64,000 nucleotides of DNA from the NCBI GenBank assembly GCA_944325345.1, contig CALUZV010000003.1, positions 1-64,000 of the forward strand. Direction: 5' to 3'. The position numbers and the translations under genes are program-made. Shown one piece after another: positions 25,483-34,641 of the stretch (the first letter of the stretch is position 1; every line of letters begins with the position of its first letter). Origin of the DNA: an uncultured Parabacteroides sp. Lineage in GTDB: Bacteria > Bacteroidota > Bacteroidia > Bacteroidales > Tannerellaceae. The notes under the pieces are model-generated. The model made no database searches, was not told where the DNA came from, and saw only the letters and a list, made by a program, of their open reading frames with translations.

Positions 25483-25806
25483 TTAATCAAATACATGAAT
25501 AGAATCACAGTACGCCAATTCGCCTTGCACGACGAAAGCTATGTCTTCGGCCTCGAACTTGCCTACCTTGTCTTTCAATGCGTTCTTGACTACAAATTCG
25601 GTCAGTTCGTCTTCGTCGATTTCGATATCCGTATCGTCATCGTCCATATCCATATAACCTTTGGAGTCGTAGAACTCGTAGATTAAATCGACAATGTAGT
25701 TGATATCGTCGTCGCTGAATTTGTCTTTCAGCTCTTGCGGAAGGTAGTTCTGGATGAACTTCACCGATTCCGTTTCGTCGTAAATAAAATCGTCTTTTTC
25801 GCTCAT
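25483..25806 (-). CDS. Small acidic conserved protein, unknown function
   Basis: 107 residues, strongly acidic, with an Asp/Glu run at about 54-70 (DMDDDDTDIEIDEDELTEF). The order of helices suggests a small all-alpha domain (SVKFIQNYLPQELKDKFSDDDINYIVDLIYEFY) followed by a second helical part. No signal peptide. No known domain recognised. The -7 box TACGTTTG lies on the minus strand at 25838-25845. The OmpA lipoprotein gene follows 17 bp downstream. Confidence 0.75.
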   Translation of the reverse strand: MSEKDDFIYDETESVKFIQNYLPQELKDKFSDDDINYIVDLIYEFYDSKGYMDMDDDDTDIEIDEDELTEFVVKNALKDKVGKFEAEDIAFVVQGELAYCDSIHVFD

Positions 25807-25837
25807 ATCTTTCCTTTATATTAAAGATTAGTCCGGA

Positions 25838-25845
25838 CAAACGTA
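25838..25845 (-). promoter_or_regulatory. -7 box for the acidic protein gene
   Basis: Reads TACGTTTG on the minus strand, 32 bp before the start at 25806. Confidence 0.65.
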
Positions 25846-25921
25846 CGAAAAAAATCTCGAAATAGGAAATAAAACTTCGATTCCTGCCGAGGAATACTTT
25901 TTCTCCTGCCGACTGATTCTT

Positions 25922-26003
25922 AAAACTAAGCTTTAGTTTTTAAAAACTAAAGTTTGGTTTTTGAAAACGAAGGCTTAGTTTTTAAAAACGAAGACTTAGT
26001 TTT
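25922..26003. repeat. 21-bp tandem palindrome array E
   Basis: Four AT-rich units of the form AAAACTAAG-CTTTAGTTTTT have their core C at 25926, 25947, 25968 and 25989: an exact 21-bp step. GC-rich inverted elements (CCTGCCGA at 25883-25912, TCGGCAGG at 26012-26019) flank it. It lies in the divergent gap ahead of susC. The rest of the gap to 26313 is an AT-rich leader in which no clear TAnnTTTG box was found. Confidence 0.88.
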
Positions 26004-26313
26004 AAGTTTGGGTCGGCAGGCAGCAAAGTTTCCCATCCGAGGGGCGGAAGTTTGCCTCCGGGGAAGAAAAGAATACCTCGGGGGTATTTATTTTATGTTT
26101 TACAACATATTCTTAAATTTTCTTGCTCGAAAATTTGCACGGGTGAAAATATATGCCGTACTTTACGCCAGTTTTTAAGAGCTCTGCAGTGAAAATAGAG
26201 TTGTGTGCGTAATAAGTAATTAGTTTTTAAGCTTTGTAACTTTAACTTTATTAATCTGCTGCCTTAAATAGAGAGAAAAACACTTTTTATTAACTTAAGT
26301 CTATTGTTTTTTT

Positions 26314-29300
26314 ATGACTGAGAGTAGTAACAATGTAGGACGACGTATCCTATGTCTGGGAAGCCTTTCAGCAGCTTTTCTTCTTTCGGGAGTGAGCAGT
26401 GCTTTGGCTTACAATGATTTGAAGTTGCCGGACATTCCGGTGGTAAACGAGGTACAACAAAACAAGACGATTACGGTTACCGTAACGGATGCAATGGGGC
26501 CAGTTACGGGTGCAAACGTCTTAGTAAAGGGTACGACAAATGGTACGATTACGGACATGAACGGTAATGCCGTTATCGAGAACGTTCCCTCAGATGCTGT
26601 AATTGTTGTATCGTTCATTGGTTATACAACACAAGAGATTCCTGTTGGTAACCGTAGTAAATTAAGTGTAAAGATTACGGAAGACACGCAAAAACTTGAC
26701 GAAGTAGTCGTTGTGGGTTATGGTACGCAGGCGAAGAAGGATATCACCGGTTCGGTGGCTGTCGTATCTTCTGAAGCCTTGAGCGAGACTCCGGTAGCAA
26801 CGTTTGCCGAGGCGTTGCAGGGTAAAGCCTCTGGTGTGTACATTTCGTCTTCCGGTGCCCCGGGTGCTGAAACGACCATCCGTATCCGTGGTGTAGGTTC
26901 TGTGAACGGTTCCGACCCGTTGATTGTAGTCGATGGTGTGTCTAATGTGGATATCGACTCGGTGAACCCGAATGATATCGAATCCCTCCAAGTATTGAAA
27001 GATGCCTCTGCGACGGCTATTTATGGTGCACAGGGTGCGAATGGTGTAATCATCATCACAACGAAGCAAGGTACTCGTGCTGACCGTGTCCGTGTATCGT
27101 ACGACGGTTATGTGGGCTTCGCAAAGATGGCCAATAGCGGTTTCGACTTGTTGGATGCATGGGAAGCTATGGAATTCCAGGCTACCGGTTTGGTGAACTT
27201 GCGTGATATCCGTGGCAAAGAATCAAGCCATGCGCAGTTCGGTTCACTCGACGCAAACGATCAGTTGCATATGCCGTATGCAATCAAACCTTCCGGACTT
27301 TCCGAAGAACAGATTGTGGCTCAATATGGTAGTGTCGCAAATTGGGAAGCTTCTTATCTTGCTGATGGTAACAACTCTTGGTCTCGTTCGGCATACGCCC
27401 AGATGTTGCACGATGGTTATTCAGAGGCAGAAGCTAAGAAAGGTACGAATTGGTACGATTTGATTACGCAGACAGGTTTGGTACAGCAGCACAACGTTTC
27501 CGTCCTCGGTGGTGGCGAAAAAGGAACATACTCTATGGCTGCCGGCTACATGAAACGCGAAGGTACCATCAAGTCTTCTTATTTTGAACGCTATTCTGTT
27601 CGTGCCAATACGAATTACAATGCAACCAAGTGGTTAAGTATCGGACAGAATACGAACGTCGCAGTGATGGAATTCGGTGGCGACCGTGGTGGACAGGCCG
27701 ATGATACGCCGTTTGCTAAGACTTATACGATGCAGCCTTGGGTGCCTGTATATAATGTAGGAGGCGACTTTGCCGGTTCTCAGGCACAAGAAGGTGGTCG
27801 TGATATTTCAGCCGTACATCAGGTATACAAACAAAGTAATGACTGGACCCGTATGTTCCGTGGCCAGACTGCTCTTTATCTGGAAGTAAAACCGATAGCA
27901 GATTTGAGCATCCGTTCACAGTTCAGTGCTCGCTTGTGGGGGCGTTGGGCTCGTACATTCAGTGAGATAGATATCTTTGCTAACAAGGAAGGTACATCTA
28001 ACAACAACTTGAATGAGAATGCACAGTGGAGCTTCAGCTGGCAATGGACGAATACAGCAACTTATAATAAGACATTCAACGAAGACCATAAGATTCAAGC
28101 CGTGTTAGGTACGGAAACCATGAGTTTGAACAACGGTCGCGAAATCTCCGGTCAGCGTATCGACTATATCTTTGAAAACGATGAGAATACTTGGATTCTG
28201 AACAATGGTGCTGCTGCCAACTTGAGTAATAGCGGTTTGATGAAGAACAACTTCACAATGTTCGGTATGTTCTTCCGAGGCGACTATTCTTATAAAGGAA
28301 AGTATTTGGGAACCTTTACGGTACGTCGCGATGCTTCCTCTAAGTTCAGCCCGAACAACCGTTGGGGTACTTTCCCGTCAGCATCTGTCGGATGGCGTAT
28401 TTCTGACGAACCGTTCATGGAAAAGACACGCAAGTATTTGGACGACTTGAAGATTCGTGCCGGTTATGGTACAACAGGTAACTCGAATATCGGAGAATAT
28501 AACTATATCTTCCAGTATGCTACAGGCGACCAGTATATGTATCCGATTTCCGGTTCCGATACGGATGCTTCTCCTGGTTTCATGATTTCTGCTTTGGGTG
28601 ATGTCAATGCCAAGTGGGAAACGACGAAGATGTTCAACGTAGGTTTTGATGCAACCGCACTGAATAACCGTTTGACGGCAAGCTTCGATTATTATATCAA
28701 GAAGACTAGCGATATGTTGGTAGATGCCAACTGGTCGGCTTTGGCTGGTAATGCATCATTCCCGAAAATCAATATCGGTGATATGGAGAACAAAGGTGTG
28801 GACTTCTCTATTGGTTGGAGCGACAAGATTGGTAAGGTGAAATATAACATCAATGCAAATGTCTCAACTTATCGAAACAAGGTTACGAAGTTAGGTTCTT
28901 CCGATATCTTCAGTTCTACTCGTTTGGATAAAGTCAATATCACAACAGTAGGCCAGCCGGTAGGTATGTTCTACGGTTATCAAATCGACGGTATCTATAA
29001 GAGCGAAGACGACGTATTGAACTACAAGAATGCAAACGGACAATCTGTTCTGCCGTATGCCGTAGCAGACAAAGAGTCTTTGATTGTTAGCGATTGGGTC
29101 GGCCATTATCGCATTGCCGATGTGAACAACGATGGTAAGATTGACGCAGATGATAAGACGATTATCGGTAATCCGCACCCGGACTTCACCGGTGGTATCA
29201 ATATCGGTCTTACTTGGAATAACTTCGATTTAAGCACCTATCTCTACTTCTCAGTAGGTAATGACATCTTCCGTCATTATATGTATTATACACATTACGG

Positions 29301-29688
29301 AGCTTTGCAGAGTAACTACTCACGCGATAGACGTGATAATTCTTGGCATCCGGTAACAAATCCGGACGGTATTTATCCGCTGTATGCAACATCAACGGGT
29401 GAAGGTACGGAAGCTGCCAACGAATCGAACTCTATGTATGTACAAGATGGTTCTTACCTGCGTATGCAGAACTTGACGATAGGTTATTCACTCCCGAAGG
29501 CATGGATGGAAAAGATTAAATTCGAACGTGTCCGTGTTTATCTCCAGTTCTCTAACGTATTTACATTAACAGGTTATGATGGTCTGGATCCGGAAATCCG
29601 TAGTGGAAGCGACTTGGAGAAAGGACGAGACTATGGTGGATACGGTATGCCGCGTCAGTTCCTGTTAGGTTTAAATGTTCAGTTCTAA
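26314..29688 (+). CDS. SusC/RagA-family TonB-linked outer-membrane transporter
   Basis: 1124 residues. After a signal peptide (about 1-32) come a CarboxypepD_reg-like domain (about 48-130; TVTVTDAMGPVTGANVLVKGTTNGT), a TonB-box region (KLDEVVVVGYGTQ), the plug (TTIRIRGVGSVNGSDPLIVVDG ... ATAIYGAQGANGVIIITTKQG) and a 22-strand barrel ending RQFLLGLNVQF. With the adjacent SusD-like lipoprotein it forms the lidded importer for a glycan or peptide ligand. No glycoside hydrolase, sulfatase, sensor or ECF sigma gene flanks the pair, so the ligand cannot be inferred. Confidence 0.96.
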   Translation: MTESSNNVGRRILCLGSLSAAFLLSGVSSALAYNDLKLPDIPVVNEVQQNKTITVTVTDAMGPVTGANVLVKGTTNGTITDMNGNAVIENVPSDAVIVVSFIGYTTQEIPVGNRSKLSVKITEDTQKLDEVVVVGYGTQAKKDITGSVAVVSSEALSETPVATFAEALQGKASGVYISSSGAPGAETTIRIRGVGSVNGSDPLIVVDGVSNVDIDSVNPNDIESLQVLKDASATAIYGAQGANGVIIITTKQGTRADRVRVSYDGYVGFAKMANSGFDLLDAWEAMEFQATGLVNLRDIRGKESSHAQFGSLDANDQLHMPYAIKPSGLSEEQIVAQYGSVANWEASYLADGNNSWSRSAYAQMLHDGYSEAEAKKGTNWYDLITQTGLVQQHNVSVLGGGEKGTYSMAAGYMKREGTIKSSYFERYSVRANTNYNATKWLSIGQNTNVAVMEFGGDRGGQADDTPFAKTYTMQPWVPVYNVGGDFAGSQAQEGGRDISAVHQVYKQSNDWTRMFRGQTALYLEVKPIADLSIRSQFSARLWGRWARTFSEIDIFANKEGTSNNNLNENAQWSFSWQWTNTATYNKTFNEDHKIQAVLGTETMSLNNGREISGQRIDYIFENDENTWILNNGAAANLSNSGLMKNNFTMFGMFFRGDYSYKGKYLGTFTVRRDASSKFSPNNRWGTFPSASVGWRISDEPFMEKTRKYLDDLKIRAGYGTTGNSNIGEYNYIFQYATGDQYMYPISGSDTDASPGFMISALGDVNAKWETTKMFNVGFDATALNNRLTASFDYYIKKTSDMLVDANWSALAGNASFPKINIGDMENKGVDFSIGWSDKIGKVKYNINANVSTYRNKVTKLGSSDIFSSTRLDKVNITTVGQPVGMFYGYQIDGIYKSEDDVLNYKNANGQSVLPYAVADKESLIVSDWVGHYRIADVNNDGKIDADDKTIIGNPHPDFTGGINIGLTWNNFDLSTYLYFSVGNDIFRHYMYYTHYGALQSNYSRDRRDNSWHPVTNPDGIYPLYATSTGEGTEAANESNSMYVQDGSYLRMQNLTIGYSLPKAWMEKIKFERVRVYLQFSNVFTLTGYDGLDPEIRSGSDLEKGRDYGGYGMPRQFLLGLNVQF

Positions 29689-29708
29689 ATTTGTAAAACA
29701 GTTGTTGT

Positions 29709-31568
29709 ATGAAAAAATTAGCAATCTATACGGCAATGGCGTTGGCCGTTGCAATGTCTTCAACCTCATGCTCTGATTTTTTGGAGGTGAAGGCCGTCGG
29801 TTCGACTGATGAAGAGGCTTTGTTGAATGAGGACGGCATCGAAATGGTGATAACCGGAATGTATTCCAACCTTTTCGATAGGACAGGTAATGATTATTGG
29901 GGTGGTTCGTTGTCCAATTATTATTACGGTGATGTGATGGGTGGTAGTGCTAACAAGGGTTCTACGTTTACGGACCAGTCGCCATTCACCAACTTGGAAA
30001 CGTATGCCATTACGGCGGATAACGGTTATCTGGAGACAAAGTGGAAGAGTGTTTACAATGGTGTCTACAGTGCCAATGTCGTGGCGGATATGGCCGAGAA
30101 GTTGAAAGATGAATTGTCTGGAATCCAAGGGGAAGAGAGAGACAAATACACTGAGGCTATTGCCCAGGCCGATTTCTTCCGTGCTTTCTGGCATTTCGAG
30201 GGTATGAAGCTCTTCGGGGCTGCTATCCCGTATGTTGGTTTGGAAGAATATCGTAGCGATGTGGACCCGAAAGTCTCCAACGTGGACGAATCCGGTAACT
30301 ACATTTATATTTGGGATAAAGTAATCGCCGATTTGCAATATGCTTATGAAAACCTGCCGAATACTTGGGCTGCCGACAAAGGTAAGGTCAATAAATGGGC
30401 TGCCGGCGCTTTACTGGCTAAGGTGATGATGTACCAATCTTCTCCGTATAACGGCAAGAACGGAACACAGAACCGTTGGGCTGAAGTTAAGACGTTATTG
30501 GAAGAAATTATTGCCAATGGCGTGGACAACAATGGCACCAAGTATAAATTGGCTGATGATTATGAAACTCTCTATATTGCTGGAGAATGCGACTGGACGG
30601 GCGAGTCTGTCTTCGACATCCAGATGGCAATTATCGGTACACAGGAATATACCAACTGTATCAACGGTACAGCGCATATCGCTTTGTCAGGTTCCTTAGG
30701 AGCCGGTGGTTGGGGTTTCTATCAGCCATCTTATGATATGGTGAATTCGTATATCGTGAACGAGGAAGGTTTGCCTCTCTTGGATGGTTCTTATCAGCAG
30801 CACGCTCCGCTTTCTACCGCGCCTAATTTGCCAGCTGTAGAAACTGACTTGTCTGTCTATACTGATCCGCGCTTGGATGTTTCTGTCGGACGTTTCAATG
30901 TTCCGTTCTATGACTGGGCTGTACCGACAACGACTGACGGTTGGGTTCGCGACGTAGCAAACGGCGGTTTGTATATGAATAAGAAGAACTTGCCGCGCAA
31001 GGCTGATAAAGGAAGTCTGAGTGTTTCCACAATTGCCGGTTCTACTGCAAAGAACTTCCACCTTATCCGTTATGCTGATGTATTATTATGGTATGCTGAA
31101 GCATTGATTGAAACCGGACATCATACGGAAGCCCGCGAATACGTCAATATGGTTCGTGCCCGTGCCGCTAAGTCTTATATCCATGCGGTGGATGGCGCAA
31201 CGATGACTGAAACTACTTCGTCTTACGTCTTTGATGACAAAGTTGATGGAACAACGGGTACTGATGCAGCTGCCAACTATCGTCTGGGTCTCTATCCTGA
31301 ATCTCAGTTCGCAACGAAGGAAAAAGCTACTGAAGCTTTGCGCTTCGAACGCAAACTGGAGATGGCACTCGAAGGACACCGCTGGTACGACTTGGCTCGC
31401 TGGGGCATCATCGGTAAAGAGTTGAACAATTATCTCAATTACGAAAAACAATATCTAACTAAGTTCTCAGGTAGTGTTTACAATGACAATTGGGTAATGC
31501 TGCCTATACCACAGACACAAATCATCACGATGCAGGGTCTCTTGGTACAGAATGAAAGTTGGAAATAA
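29709..31568 (+). CDS. SusD/RagB-family surface lipoprotein
   Basis: 619 residues, lipobox SSTSC (C21), then SusD N-terminal helical TPR-like region (DFLEVKAVGSTDEEALLNEDG) and the RagB/SusD C-terminal domain with the typical NFHLIRYADVLLWYAEALIETG and ALRFERKLEMALEGHRWYDLARWG. It starts 20 bp after susC and forms the extracellular lid of the transporter. A hairpin terminator follows at 31584. Confidence 0.96.
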   Translation: MKKLAIYTAMALAVAMSSTSCSDFLEVKAVGSTDEEALLNEDGIEMVITGMYSNLFDRTGNDYWGGSLSNYYYGDVMGGSANKGSTFTDQSPFTNLETYAITADNGYLETKWKSVYNGVYSANVVADMAEKLKDELSGIQGEERDKYTEAIAQADFFRAFWHFEGMKLFGAAIPYVGLEEYRSDVDPKVSNVDESGNYIYIWDKVIADLQYAYENLPNTWAADKGKVNKWAAGALLAKVMMYQSSPYNGKNGTQNRWAEVKTLLEEIIANGVDNNGTKYKLADDYETLYIAGECDWTGESVFDIQMAIIGTQEYTNCINGTAHIALSGSLGAGGWGFYQPSYDMVNSYIVNEEGLPLLDGSYQQHAPLSTAPNLPAVETDLSVYTDPRLDVSVGRFNVPFYDWAVPTTTDGWVRDVANGGLYMNKKNLPRKADKGSLSVSTIAGSTAKNFHLIRYADVLLWYAEALIETGHHTEAREYVNMVRARAAKSYIHAVDGATMTETTSSYVFDDKVDGTTGTDAAANYRLGLYPESQFATKEKATEALRFERKLEMALEGHRWYDLARWGIIGKELNNYLNYEKQYLTKFSGSVYNDNWVMLPIPQTQIITMQGLLVQNESWK

Positions 31569-31583
31569 GTGTTCTTAATGTTT

Positions 31584-31626
31584 GGGGGAAGCTCTCCGTG
31601 AGGAAAGCTTCTCCTCTGCATTTTTC
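31584..31626 (+). terminator. Intrinsic terminator after susD
   Basis: GGGGAAGCT pairs with AGCTTCTCC (one G-U) and is followed, after a short spacer, by a T run at 31621. Confidence 0.7.
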
Positions 31627-31732
31627 TATCCTTGGTAGTGAATTTCTGTTTTGTCATAACTTGCAAAAGTTAATTAATATAAAACGCAAGCATCTTTTTT
31701 ATGTTGTACAGCATATATTCCGAGAAAGTACA

Positions 31733-31740
31733 TACCTTTG
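31733..31740 (+). promoter_or_regulatory. -7 box for the 52-residue protein gene
   Basis: TACCTTTG, with a leader of about 85 bases before the start at 31826. Confidence 0.7.
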
Positions 31741-31789
31741 CCGCGGAATTAAGACAAAAAGAATTCGTTTAGGTTTTAATTATTAACTC

Positions 31790-31809
31790 GCCTTCCGGAC
31801 GCGGAGGGC
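31790..31809 (+). promoter_or_regulatory. Leader hairpin upstream of the 52-residue protein
   Basis: GCCTTCCG and CGGAGGGC pair over eight positions (one G-U) around the tetraloop GACG, ending 16 bases before the start codon. It could control translation or stability of this short message. Confidence 0.5.
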
Positions 31810-31825
31810 CTAAAACAAAAAAGTT

Positions 31826-31984
31826 ATGATGTTAGTAGAAAATGACAAAAGCATGCGTACTTTAGCTATGTTACGCTATCAGGCAGACCGCTACCAGGCA
31901 ATGGGAAATGGTTCTATGTGCCAGCGTGTAAATGCCGAAATCCGTCGTCTGATGGAAAAATTAGGTGCTGAAGCAAAGAATTAA
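31826..31984 (+). CDS. Small basic protein of 52 residues, unknown function
   Basis: The ORF opens MMLVENDKSMRTLAML and continues with a helical, Arg/Gln-rich body ending RRLMEKLGAEAKN. No signal peptide or known domain. Support for a real gene: its own -7 box (31733), a leader hairpin, a downstream terminator (32089-32119), and no competing frame. The two initial Met codons leave the start ambiguous by one residue. It lies downstream of the SusC/SusD pair but is separated from it by a terminator. Confidence 0.7.
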   Translation: MMLVENDKSMRTLAMLRYQADRYQAMGNGSMCQRVNAEIRRLMEKLGAEAKN

Positions 31985-32088
31985 GCCTTTGCGACAGCTT
32001 TATGAAAACAGAGTAATAACAAGATGCAGTCTCTTACCGCCGTTTTTACGGTCGGGAGAGACAAAAAGGAAGGAGTAGAGATGCAAAG

Positions 32089-32119
32089 GCTTTCACGGAA
32101 TTGGGTGAAAGCTTTTTTT
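32089..32119 (+). terminator. Intrinsic terminator
   Basis: GCTTTCAC pairs with GTGAAAGC and is followed by seven T. Another hairpin with arms GTCTCT and AGAGAC lies just upstream (32029-32062), so the 3' untranslated region of the small gene is strongly structured. Confidence 0.8.
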
Positions 32120-32143
32120 ATGCCCTTTTCCTTCGTTTCGTCT

Positions 32144-34462
32144 TTAATCCAACATCTTCGGATTGAAGATTAAGTACCCGATATTCAGCCCTACGTTGAA
32201 GTTGCTCTTCGGATAGCTGTATCCGTTGGCATAAAGGCTGATGCTTACCACCGGCAAATTCAAGACTAACGCTGCTTCGCCCATGCATTCGAAGGAACGG
32301 AGGAATTTCCCGTAATGCGCTGCCGTCAAAGGTGCATTGTTGATGACTACCGGCCTTTTTTGTATCTCATAGAGCGGGGCAAAGCCATAGAAACCAAACC
32401 GGAAGTGCAGGAGCCTGTTTATCTTCCATATCGGCGATATCCCGGCGGCCACATATTGGTTTGCCCGGAATGCTTCATTGAAAACGATGGAGCTATGTGG
32501 TGTCGGCGTGAAGGCAGGTGCTTGCAAGATGGAGGCCGTATAATTCTCCATCAGGTTTTTACTCGAAACCACAATCTCTCCCATATACCCCCAAGCGAAA
32601 TGTTTGTTGATGTTATGATATTTCTCCCAATGTGCTTTCATCTGCAACCAACTTTGCGTCTGGCTCTCGAAATAGTCTTGCAATTGCTCCGAAGCGGGTG
32701 TATAGTGCTCTTTGCCGGTAACATATTGCGCTGTCAGAGTCAGTTTCTCGCCGGAGACGGGATAGAGTTTGTTGTCCAACGAGTTTTGCTCGATACGGAG
32801 CGAACCGCAGAACAAATCATAGCGGTTGTGGTCGAATCGGGCGTCGGGAAACGAGACATTCGAGCTTTGCAAGTAGTAATCGTTCAGCCGCCCGTAGGCA
32901 AAACCGATTTCCGCCTTCGCCCAGTTTAGGAAGGAGTAACCAAGCATCACCTTGGTATATAATTCCCGCTGTTTGATAAAGGCCGGAACGACATCTTCAT
33001 AGAACAGCGACTGGCTCTCAGAATATTTCTTATACGAATAGACTCCCTGCCAGCGGATATACGTTGGTATGCGGGTCTGCAAATAAACCCTCCCGTCGAG
33101 CAGGACGCCACTGAACGAGTTGCCAATGTGAAACCCAGCTTTCGTATCGGCAGCAAAGCGTCCCAAATATTGATAGCCCAGTCCGAGATAGAGTTGGTTG
33201 GCCTGGTGCGACGAAATGTTCCCGCCGAAACCGATATCCGCCTCTTCCGTTATCTTCACGTTCAGGTAAAGGTCGAATGTCCCGTTCTTCCGGTTATAGA
33301 CGGCGTGCGGAATAATCTCTTTTATCTTGGAATAAGCCAACATCTTGAAATAGGCTCGCTTGAACTCTTCCATTGAAAACGTCCCGTTGATGTCGCGATG
33401 CAGTTGCGACTCAATATAGTGTTTCTGCGCATCCGAAACACCTTGCACATAGATGTTCCGGAACTCGAGCGGCGGCAAACTCTCCCGATAGGCTTTGCGG
33501 CGCTGCGCCAGCTCTTCCTTTTTGACTTCCCGGGGCACGCGCTGCTTGATGGAATCCATCACTTGCATCGTCCGGCGGTAGCCAACTTCCATTAGCTCCT
33601 TCGCCCGGTCGAAATCGAGCAGGGAAACGTCGTCGAACCGAAACCGAAGTGTCATCCCTTCTTCTTCAGGCACTTCCATCTCCGAATCTTGCATAATCAT
33701 GGTCTCGATTTGATTGTACCAGTTGTCCGAAGGCTTTTTCTTGCCGCCCGAAAGGTTCGAGCCGAGGATGAAATCCGGGTGGAACGCCTCGCGCATCGGC
33801 TGGATAGGGAAATTATCATAGATCCCGCCATCGAAAAGCGGCACTTTGTCTTTCCATATCGGCTTGAAGAACAGCGGAAAGGTCATCGAGACGCGCACAG
33901 CATCACCCAAGTCGCCGTTGCGGAATACGATCGCTTTCTTATTGTACACATCCGACCCCACGCAGCGGAACGGGACGAACAAATTATCAAAGTTCCATCC
34001 TGCCTTGGCCGACGCTTGGGCATAAAGCCCCATGAACGCCTGGTTCATCTGTATCGGGTCTATCAAACTCTGTGGCAAGAAGTTGGTTTTGATATGCAAC
34101 GAGTCGGACATCTCGATGGAGACCTTGAAAAATTCCGGCGTCGGGTCTGGTTTATGGAAATAGTACATATAATTGTCCTCCACCTGCCCCGTTTGCCAGT
34201 AAGAGAAGTCGTCCGAGAGGATTAGCTCCAGCATTTCGTCCGGCGTATAGCCCATCGCATACAAACTGCCGATGATCGCGCCGATGGACGTCCCCGCAAC
34301 ATAATCTATTGGCACATTATTCTCTTCCAACGCTTTGATAACGCCAATATGCGCCGCGCCCTTTGCCCCGCCGCCGCTCAGCACCAGCCCGACCTTCTGA
34401 GCCGAAGCTAAAACGCACGACAAAAGGCATATAATAATAATTAAGTATTTTTTTGTCTTCAT
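32144..34462 (-). CDS. Patatin-like phospholipase fused to an outer-membrane barrel (PlpD-like)
   Basis: 772 residues. Signal peptide (1-21), then a patatin domain: oxyanion loop SGGGAKG (29-35), nucleophile S59 in GTSIG, and catalytic Asp D211 in FDGG. A POTRA-like region (about 335-410; NIYVQGVSDAQKHYIESQL) precedes a BamA/Omp85-type beta-barrel to the C-terminus. This is the type Vd autotransporter layout, which displays a lipase at the cell surface; in Bacteroidetes the passenger may stay attached. The -7 box TATTTTTG is on the minus strand at 34491-34498. Confidence 0.92.
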   Translation of the reverse strand: MKTKKYLIIIICLLSCVLASAQKVGLVLSGGGAKGAAHIGVIKALEENNVPIDYVAGTSIGAIIGSLYAMGYTPDEMLELILSDDFSYWQTGQVEDNYMYYFHKPDPTPEFFKVSIEMSDSLHIKTNFLPQSLIDPIQMNQAFMGLYAQASAKAGWNFDNLFVPFRCVGSDVYNKKAIVFRNGDLGDAVRVSMTFPLFFKPIWKDKVPLFDGGIYDNFPIQPMREAFHPDFILGSNLSGGKKKPSDNWYNQIETMIMQDSEMEVPEEEGMTLRFRFDDVSLLDFDRAKELMEVGYRRTMQVMDSIKQRVPREVKKEELAQRRKAYRESLPPLEFRNIYVQGVSDAQKHYIESQLHRDINGTFSMEEFKRAYFKMLAYSKIKEIIPHAVYNRKNGTFDLYLNVKITEEADIGFGGNISSHQANQLYLGLGYQYLGRFAADTKAGFHIGNSFSGVLLDGRVYLQTRIPTYIRWQGVYSYKKYSESQSLFYEDVVPAFIKQRELYTKVMLGYSFLNWAKAEIGFAYGRLNDYYLQSSNVSFPDARFDHNRYDLFCGSLRIEQNSLDNKLYPVSGEKLTLTAQYVTGKEHYTPASEQLQDYFESQTQSWLQMKAHWEKYHNINKHFAWGYMGEIVVSSKNLMENYTASILQAPAFTPTPHSSIVFNEAFRANQYVAAGISPIWKINRLLHFRFGFYGFAPLYEIQKRPVVINNAPLTAAHYGKFLRSFECMGEAALVLNLPVVSISLYANGYSYPKSNFNVGLNIGYLIFNPKMLD

Positions 34463-34490
34463 AGAACCGTTTCCTTGTTGTTTGGGAATC

Positions 34491-34498
34491 CAAAAATA
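34491..34498 (-). promoter_or_regulatory. -7 box for the patatin gene
   Basis: Reads TATTTTTG on the minus strand, 29 bp before the start at 34462. Confidence 0.65.
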
Positions 34499-34555
34499 GG
34501 GGAATTATTTGAGAAAAGGAGTATAGGAAAGAGAAAAAGTTTATAGATGGCGGCC

Positions 34556-34615
34556 TGGAGAAAATCTCCGCTGACTACCCAACAATGTTGGCAGCTCGGA
34601 GAAAATCTCCGCCAA
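34556..34615. repeat. 41-bp palindrome pair F
   Basis: Two copies of GGAGAAAATCTCC, starting at 34557 and 34598 (41-bp step), with a second perfect palindrome CCAACA-A-TGTTGG between them at the half-period. The layout matches the longer arrays in this window. Confidence 0.8.
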
Positions 34616-34641
34616 CCTTTTGTGAATTTTGGAAAAACTGA

